Assembly (NCBI RefSeq): GCF_023516595.1
Contig: NZ_JAMGBG010000021.1
Span: forward strand, 1 to 33,909
Source: Streptomyces neyagawaensis
GTDB lineage: Bacteria; Actinomycetota; Actinomycetes; Streptomycetales; Streptomycetaceae
Reading direction: 5' to 3'
DNA: 33,909 bases
Part shown: positions 30,089 through 33,909 of the stretch, piece after piece
Position numbering within the stretch: the first letter of the stretch is position 1
Layout of the letters: each line of letters begins with the position of its first letter
Notes under the pieces: model-generated
Database searches by the model: none
The model's input: the letters and a program-made list of their open reading frames with translations, nothing else
Told to the model about the DNA's origin: nothing
Position numbers and translations under genes: made by a program

Positions 30089-30817
30089 TCAGTACCGGAC
30101 GTTCCGGTCGGGCCGGTTGAGGACACGGGTGGGGGCCTCGGCCCGCGTGGGTGGCGGGGGCGGTGGTGGCGGGGGCTGCCGTGGCCCTTGGGGCGGCGGT
30201 GGTGGAGAGGCCGGCGCCGGCTGCTCCTGGAGCAGGGGGAGCGGGGAGTGGAGGTGCCAGATGCCGGGGAGGTCGAGGCGGCCCTGGCGTTCGGCGAGAA
30301 GGAGCTGCTGGACGGCGAGCCGGGCGTCCAGGACGCACTCCCCGCTGCGGATGGCGACGAGGTGGGCGTCGCGCACGACCGCGACGAGCCCGTTGATGTG
30401 GAAGATCAGGTCGAGCCAGATGTCGAGGGTGCCGACCTTGGCGCCGTCCAGGAAGACGTCGACGTACGGGCGGTGCTTGGACGCGATCTCGTGGTTCGCC
30501 AGCGCGACGACCTCCTCGCTGCCGGGGACGGCGCGGGTGCGGTGCGCGGCGTCGGTCAGGGCCACGTGCCGCCGCCAGCCGCCGGCGGCCACGTCGAAGA
30601 CGTCGAGGGAGAGGAAGGAGTCGATGGAGCCCGCCACTTCCTGCTCCACGGCCCGGTCGCCCGCCGGCGTCAGAGGGCGGCCCGTGTCGCCGAGGAGCCG
30701 CCGGGTCGTACCGCTGCCGTGGAGCGGGTCGGTCAGCGCGCCCGCCGGATCGGGACAGTCGGGGCCGAGGAGGAAGGAACGGACGGTGAACGGTGGTGCC
30801 GGTGCGGGCGCGGTCAT
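30089..30817 (-). CDS. Unknown protein with Pro-rich tail, paired with Ig-like membrane protein
   Basis: This encodes 242 residues. ATG 30817 is preceded by GGAGGTG at good spacing. I do not recognise the family. Residues about 1-180 look like a folded, mostly beta domain with alternating hydrophobic residues (HRPYVDVFLDGAKVG, LDIWLDLIFHINGLVAVV, LVAIRSGECVL). The segment 180-end is a Pro-rich run (SPPPPPQGP, QPPPPPPPPP) and a short basic tail, which is probably flexible. There is no signal peptide or membrane helix, so it should be cytoplasmic. It starts 56 bases after the membrane protein gene in the same direction, making a likely two-gene operon. The pair may form a membrane-linked complex, but this is inference. 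Confidence 0.7.
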   Translation of the reverse strand: MTAPAPAPPFTVRSFLLGPDCPDPAGALTDPLHGSGTTRRLLGDTGRPLTPAGDRAVEQEVAGSIDSFLSLDVFDVAAGGWRRHVALTDAAHRTRAVPGSEEVVALANHEIASKHRPYVDVFLDGAKVGTLDIWLDLIFHINGLVAVVRDAHLVAIRSGECVLDARLAVQQLLLAERQGRLDLPGIWHLHSPLPLLQEQPAPASPPPPPQGPRQPPPPPPPPPTRAEAPTRVLNRPDRNVRY

Positions 30818-30873
30818 GGCGTCACCTCCGCGGGGTTCTCGGTGCGGCGGCCCTCCGGGGCGCCGTGGGCCGT

Positions 30874-32052
30874 TCAGTTGAGGCGTTGGTCGCCGGGGTC
30901 GGAATGGGGTTCCAACCGGACGCTCCGGTCCGGTGAATCGCCGTCGCGGCGTCGGCGCAGCGCGGCCGTCCCGGCGCCGGAGCCCGAGCGCAGCGCCGCA
31001 CGCAGATGGTCGTGGACCCAGCGCACACCGCGGTGGCGGTGGCTCAGCAGGGAGAACAGAAGGGCGACGAGCAGCAGGGCGGCGAAGGCGGAGGGCCCGA
31101 CGACCCATGCGACGGGCACCGCCGTGTCACCGTCGCCGCTTCCGCCGCCGACGCCTCCGTCGTTCGTGCCGTTCCCACTGCTGTTCCCGGCGCCGTCGGT
31201 GTCCCCGTTCGTGTTGCCGTCTGTGGTTGTGCCGTCTGTGCTGTTGCCGTCCGTGGTGTTGCCTTCGGTCTGGTTGCTGGTGGTGTTCCCGTTCGTCTCT
31301 TCGTCGGTCACCTCGAAATCGTCCTCGGCGTACCACTCGGGGTATTTCGTGCACTTGGCCTGTACGGGGTGCTTCTTCGCGCTCGCGTCGGCCGGAACGG
31401 AGAATGTCGTCTCGAAGGTTTCGTCGGTGACACCGGTGGTGGTGAGCCGGGTGCCGTCGTCCCACTCCAGGGTCACGTCGAAGCAGTTGAAGCCGGAACC
31501 TGTTGCCGTGACTTTCGTCCTGGGCGGGCCCTTGTCGGGGGCCAGCGTGAGATCGCGGTCCCTCTCCTCGGGTTCCGTCACCGTGAACGTCTTTGATCCC
31601 GTGTCATCGTTGCTGCAGTACGCCGTGACGGTGTACTTGCCCGGTTTCGCCGTGGCCGGCACGACGAATGAGGTGCCCTTGCCTATGGTCCTGCCGTTCC
31701 AGGTGATCCTCCTGATGGAGGCGGCCCGCGGTGCCCCGGCCGCCTCAGCCCTGGCCTCGGACAGTCCGAGCTCCAGGTCCCCCTCCTCGTCCGGGGTCGT
31801 CTCCGGCGGCGTGTGCGGGGTCGAGTCCGGGGACTCATCGGGCGAGGTCTCCGGATGCGGTGTCTCATCGGTGCAGGCGTCGAAGCCGATCGTCACCGGG
31901 GTCTTCGGCGGTCCCTTGTCCGGGGTGAGAGTTATCGGTGCCGGCTGGGCCACGGCACCCGGCGGGAAGAGAGCCGTCGGCCCCCACGCGATCGCGATGC
32001 TCATCAGCAGGGCGGTCAGCGCTCGCAGAGCGAATTCTGGGGCGGAGTGCAT
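30874..32052 (-). CDS. Surface-exposed single-pass membrane protein with Ig-like (IPT/TIG-type) repeats
   Basis: This encodes 392 residues. The signal peptide spans about 1-35. Two extracytoplasmic units each open with a matching block: ITLTPDKGPPKTPVTIGFDAC (40-60, shown as LTPDKGPP) and LTLAPDKGPPRTKVTATG (168-185). That block, with paired Cys, suggests IPT/TIG or related Ig-like domains. A Gly/Asn/Thr/Asp-rich stalk (253-310) contains short repeats of TDGN and TTDG. One membrane helix (about 315-336) and a basic cytoplasmic tail follow. It looks like a cell-surface adhesin or receptor stalk. The ATG at 32052 lacks a good ribosome site; ATG 32136 (28 residues longer, partial SD GGAAG) is an alternative, but its extra codons have poor G/C third positions. 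Function unknown. Confidence 0.75.
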   Translation of the reverse strand: MHSAPEFALRALTALLMSIAIAWGPTALFPPGAVAQPAPITLTPDKGPPKTPVTIGFDACTDETPHPETSPDESPDSTPHTPPETTPDEEGDLELGLSEARAEAAGAPRAASIRRITWNGRTIGKGTSFVVPATAKPGKYTVTAYCSNDDTGSKTFTVTEPEERDRDLTLAPDKGPPRTKVTATGSGFNCFDVTLEWDDGTRLTTTGVTDETFETTFSVPADASAKKHPVQAKCTKYPEWYAEDDFEVTDEETNGNTTSNQTEGNTTDGNSTDGTTTDGNTNGDTDGAGNSSGNGTNDGGVGGGSGDGDTAVPVAWVVGPSAFAALLLVALLFSLLSHRHRGVRWVHDHLRAALRSGSGAGTAALRRRRDGDSPDRSVRLEPHSDPGDQRLN

Positions 32053-32227
32053 CAGCCGAGAAAGGTGAAGGTGTGACAAAGAGGTGGGGCGGCAGGCTCC
32101 TGGCAGGCCATGGGCCTCGGACGTCGCCTCTTCCATTGTCTTCCGTCCACCCGCTGCCCGCTCGTCAGCCCGTGCGGCTCGGACTCCTCGAACAGTGCAT
32201 CCTTCAACTTCGGTTGCGGTCCCGGCC

Positions 32228-32466
32228 GCGCTGATCGCCGAACGCGCTGATCGCCGAACGCCTGCCGCCCGGCCCCGGCGCCGTACGGCAGGCGTGCCCG
32301 CTGGCGGAGAACGGGCGCGGCCTGGCCCTCGTCGACGCGCTCCGCGACCGCTGGGAGATCGTCGACCGCGACCCGCCGGGCAAGACGGTCCTCGTGGAGA
32401 TCGATCTGCCCGGCTGGGCCTCGCTGGTGCGGCGGATTCCGTCGCGCAGGCCGGTGAAGAGACGGG
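32228..32466 (+). pseudogene. 5'-truncated paralogue of the GHKL ATPase, with 16-bp tandem duplication
   Basis: The translated frame from about 32253 (ERLPPGPGAVRQACPL, NGRGLALVDALRDRWEI, PPGKTVLVEIDLPGW, VKRR) matches the C-terminal half of the ATPase at 29568, including its G2 box. The N box and the first 90 residues are missing. GCGCTGATCGCCGAAC is present twice head to tail (32228-32243 and 32244-32259). Sixteen bases shift the frame and place a TGA at 32232 in the downstream frame. After VKRR the frame runs past the normal stop. The fragment is therefore not functional. Confidence 0.8.
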
Positions 32467-32732
32467 GTTGGCCGCCCGCATCGTGCCCCTGCCGCGCGAT
32501 TGCCGGTCTCCTCACTTGCCGGTCACGATGCGCCACCGCGCTCAATGAGCGGCGTTTCCGCGGGTCAGCAGCTATGGGTAGACAGGTCGACCGGATACAG
32601 ATCGACTCCAGCCCTTTCTGCGGGGCCGCTTCCTGGGCTCGGAGTCAGAAAGCGGCCGACCGACGGGGCTTCGCGTGAAACCCGGAAGAGATCGTCCCGA
32701 CTCCCACTCCACTCACATCCACAGGGAGGGCC

Positions 32733-32828
32733 ATGCGTATCCGCACTGTCCTGCCCACCGCCCTTCTGGCCGTCTCCGGTCTCCTCCAAAGACCCGAGAC
32801 CTGTTGTTGGGGCACACCCCTCGGCTAG
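32733..32828 (+). pseudogene. Severed leader of a secreted protein or lipoprotein gene
   Basis: GGGAGGG lies just upstream of an ATG. The frame reads MRIRTVLPTALLAVSGLL, a typical Streptomyces signal-peptide start, and then changes to QRPETCCWGTPLG and stops after 31 codons. No mature domain follows. It looks like a secretion leader cut off by a deletion or insertion near 32786. The stop overlaps the start region of the acetyltransferase. Confidence 0.5.
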
Positions 32829-33520
32829 TGAATACGCAGAGTGATGACGAATCAGGGCTGATACGACGTTGGCTGAGCGGCTGGACCGTGGTGCGCTCCC
32901 TGCCCGAGGCTGAGCCGGTCGAGTCCGCTGGGGACGGCCTGCGGTCCAAGTGCGACCAACCCGGCCGTGAGGTCGAGGTGTTCGCGCTGCGTGCGGATGA
33001 GGAGCCCGAGTCCTTGGCACGGCTGGCGGCAGCCGTCGCCGCCGCGAGGCAGACCACCTGGCTCACGGTACCTACGCTGCGCCCAGGCGCCGTCGAAGCC
33101 GTCGTCAGCGCTGCCGGAATGGAGTTGCTCCACCGATCCGAGTGGTTCACGACGACCGATCTGACCGAGCACCCGCAGCACGCACCCGCCGCGACGTACG
33201 AGCGCGAGGTCCGCACGGAGGGAGCAGTCACGGTCGTCTCCCTCCATGGCCCCTCCGGAGAGGTTGCAGCGCGCGGCGCCATCGCCGTGGTCGGCGCCGA
33301 TGCGATCGCCGATCGCATCGAGACGGACCCGGCGCACCGCCGACGCGGCCTGGGCCGCGCCATGATGAGCGCTCTGGCTGAAGCCGCCGTGGCCCATGGC
33401 GCCCGTACCGGTCTTCTCATTGCCAGTGAGGAAGGCCAGCGCCTCTACTCCTCCCTGGGCTGGCACCACGAAGCCGACGTCCTGATCGCCCGGGGGCCGG
33501 TGGTTCCCTCCAACAGGTAG
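32828..33520 (+). CDS. GNAT family N-acetyltransferase
   Basis: This encodes 230 residues. The N-terminal half (1-125) is the extension seen in a Streptomyces GNAT subfamily (LIRRWLSGW, EVFALRADEEPESL, TWLTVPTLRPGAVEAV). The catalytic half (about 135-228) has motif A with the acetyl-CoA loop ADRIETDPAHRRRGLGRAMM: the Q/R-x-x-G-x-G/A signature is RRRGLGRA. The C-terminal motif is TGLLIASEEGQRLYSSLGW, ending in the usual aromatic YSSLGW. It should transfer an acetyl group from acetyl-CoA to an amine, but no substrate can be read. GTG 32828 was chosen because it leads into the conserved LIRRW segment; no good ribosome site precedes it, probably because the upstream DNA is rearranged. Confidence 0.85.
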   Translation: MNTQSDDESGLIRRWLSGWTVVRSLPEAEPVESAGDGLRSKCDQPGREVEVFALRADEEPESLARLAAAVAAARQTTWLTVPTLRPGAVEAVVSAAGMELLHRSEWFTTTDLTEHPQHAPAATYEREVRTEGAVTVVSLHGPSGEVAARGAIAVVGADAIADRIETDPAHRRRGLGRAMMSALAEAAVAHGARTGLLIASEEGQRLYSSLGWHHEADVLIARGPVVPSNR

Positions 33521-33653
33521 GACTGGCTCACGCCGGCCGGCCTATCGTGCAATATCCCGTGGGTTCGGCGGGGCTTCCTTCCTCCGTTGCAGCAGGTCAA
33601 CCGCGCAGGCGACGACTGGCCAGCCGACGCCAGAGGTTGGAATGGACTCGCCG

Positions 33654-33770
33654 TCACGGCGGAGGAGTGAACGAGACCCACTTCTGCGCGGGGCTGCCGT
33701 TGCCATTCCAGATGTCGGTGCGGCTGCCGGGAGTGGTGGCGTAGCCCACGACGTATTCTCTCCGCTGCGG
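33654..33770 (-). pseudogene. Remnant of a ricin-type lectin (CBM13-like) gene
   Basis: Read leftward, the frame gives VVGYATTPGSRTDIWNGNG followed by SPAQKWVSFTPPP and a TGA at 33654. The order G-Y-A-x, TDIWNGNG and QKW resembles a repeat of ricin B-type beta-trefoils (QxW motif). The cysteine-bearing CLDV strand is absent, and upstream codons do not continue the fold. It is an isolated fragment lying downstream of another ricin-like gene end at 33848. Confidence 0.5.
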
Positions 33771-33784
33771 TGCCTCGGTTGGGC

Positions 33785-33825
33785 GGCGATGCGGCAGGGC
33801 CGCTCGTCGGTCCTGCCGCATCGCC
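33785..33825 (-). terminator. Terminator of the ricin-like gene
   Basis: GGCGATGCGGCAGG (33785-33798) and CCTGCCGCATCGCC (33812-33825) form a perfect 14-bp stem around a 13-base loop. It is 23 bases beyond the stop of the leftward partial gene at 33848. Confidence 0.75.
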
Positions 33826-33847
33826 CTCCTACTCCGGGCGGGCCAGG

Positions 33848-33909
33848 TCAGATGATCTTGAACCGCTGGTTGAACCCGCCATGGCAGGTGACCTGGAGGA
33901 TCCCCGTCT
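33848..33909 (-). CDS. C-terminal end of a ricin B lectin/CBM13-domain protein (5' part outside window)
   Basis: Nineteen complete codons precede the TGA at 33850-33848: TGILQVTCHGGFNQRFKII. The C-x-G-G-x-NQ-R-F pattern is a typical last repeat of a ricin-type beta-trefoil (the Cys and the QxW/QxF strand). Such domains bind galactose or xylan and often sit at the C-terminus of secreted glycosidases. The catalytic part, if any, lies beyond the window. Confidence 0.7.
   Translation of the reverse strand, partial: TGILQVTCHGGFNQRFKII

Noticed and set aside
1..33909. CRISPR arrays, tRNA or rRNA genes, prophage modules, PKS/NRPS genes
   Set aside because: No regularly spaced repeats, cloverleaf-like segments, integrase, or modular synthase motifs are seen on either strand.

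Overview
The window is about 72-73% G+C with third codon positions mostly G or C. It carries Streptomyces-type gene families: a WhiJ/DUF397/ATPase-type regulatory set, a DUF5753 regulator, a PQQ-propeller Ser/Thr kinase, secreted peptidases and a CsbD-like protein. It also has the intergenic repeat built around CGCAGTTCCCCGCGCCCC. I infer a Streptomyces chromosome outside the core housekeeping region. I found no rRNA, tRNA, CRISPR array, transposase or intact prophage.

Layout. 1-7.7 kb: the tail of a membrane protein, a small secreted protein, a fused four-domain ABC exporter, a second small secreted protein and a secreted S28/S37-type peptidase. 7.7-12.9 kb, leftward: a transmembrane Ser/Thr kinase with a PQQ-like propeller, a Cys-rich lipoprotein with an internal duplication, and a Tat-exported GH3 glycosidase whose upstream region holds two palindromes about three helical turns apart. 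13.0-15.8 kb: a G-tract cluster, two copies of a dispersed repeat, a second-type EPSP synthase (AroA) with Ala where the E. coli enzyme has Gly96, and a peptidase E homologue. 15.8-17.2 kb: an MHYT membrane sensor and a possible 50-residue protein.

17.2-21.8 kb is the most interesting stretch. It is a leftward, tightly packed set encoding a haem-oxygenase-like di-iron oxidase (HDO) family protein, a HemK-like methyltransferase, a CDGSH iron-sulfur protein, an FAD oxidoreductase fused to a Rieske domain, and a sugar-phosphate isomerase-like TIM barrel. Together they look like an uncharacterised iron-dependent oxidation pathway with its own electron carriers. After it come a frameshifted alpha/beta-hydrolase remnant and a CsbD-like gene.

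23.0-27.6 kb: a LacI repressor diverges from a three-gene operon (Gfo/Idh/MocA dehydrogenase, DUF993 aldolase-like TIM barrel, isomerase/epimerase) joined by 4-bp stop/start overlaps. An AAGCGCTT operator lies upstream and a long hairpin terminator downstream. This looks like a self-contained sugar or polyol catabolic unit of unknown substrate.

27.6-33.9 kb is accessory in character: a VapBC-like toxin-antitoxin pair, a DUF5753 regulator with a duplicated DUF397 partner and a divergent GHKL ATPase, and a two-gene set of unknown function (an Ig-like surface protein and its neighbour). It also holds a 5'-truncated ATPase paralogue, a severed secretion leader, a GNAT acetyltransferase and pieces of ricin-type lectin genes. 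The density of broken genes suggests repeated rearrangement here.
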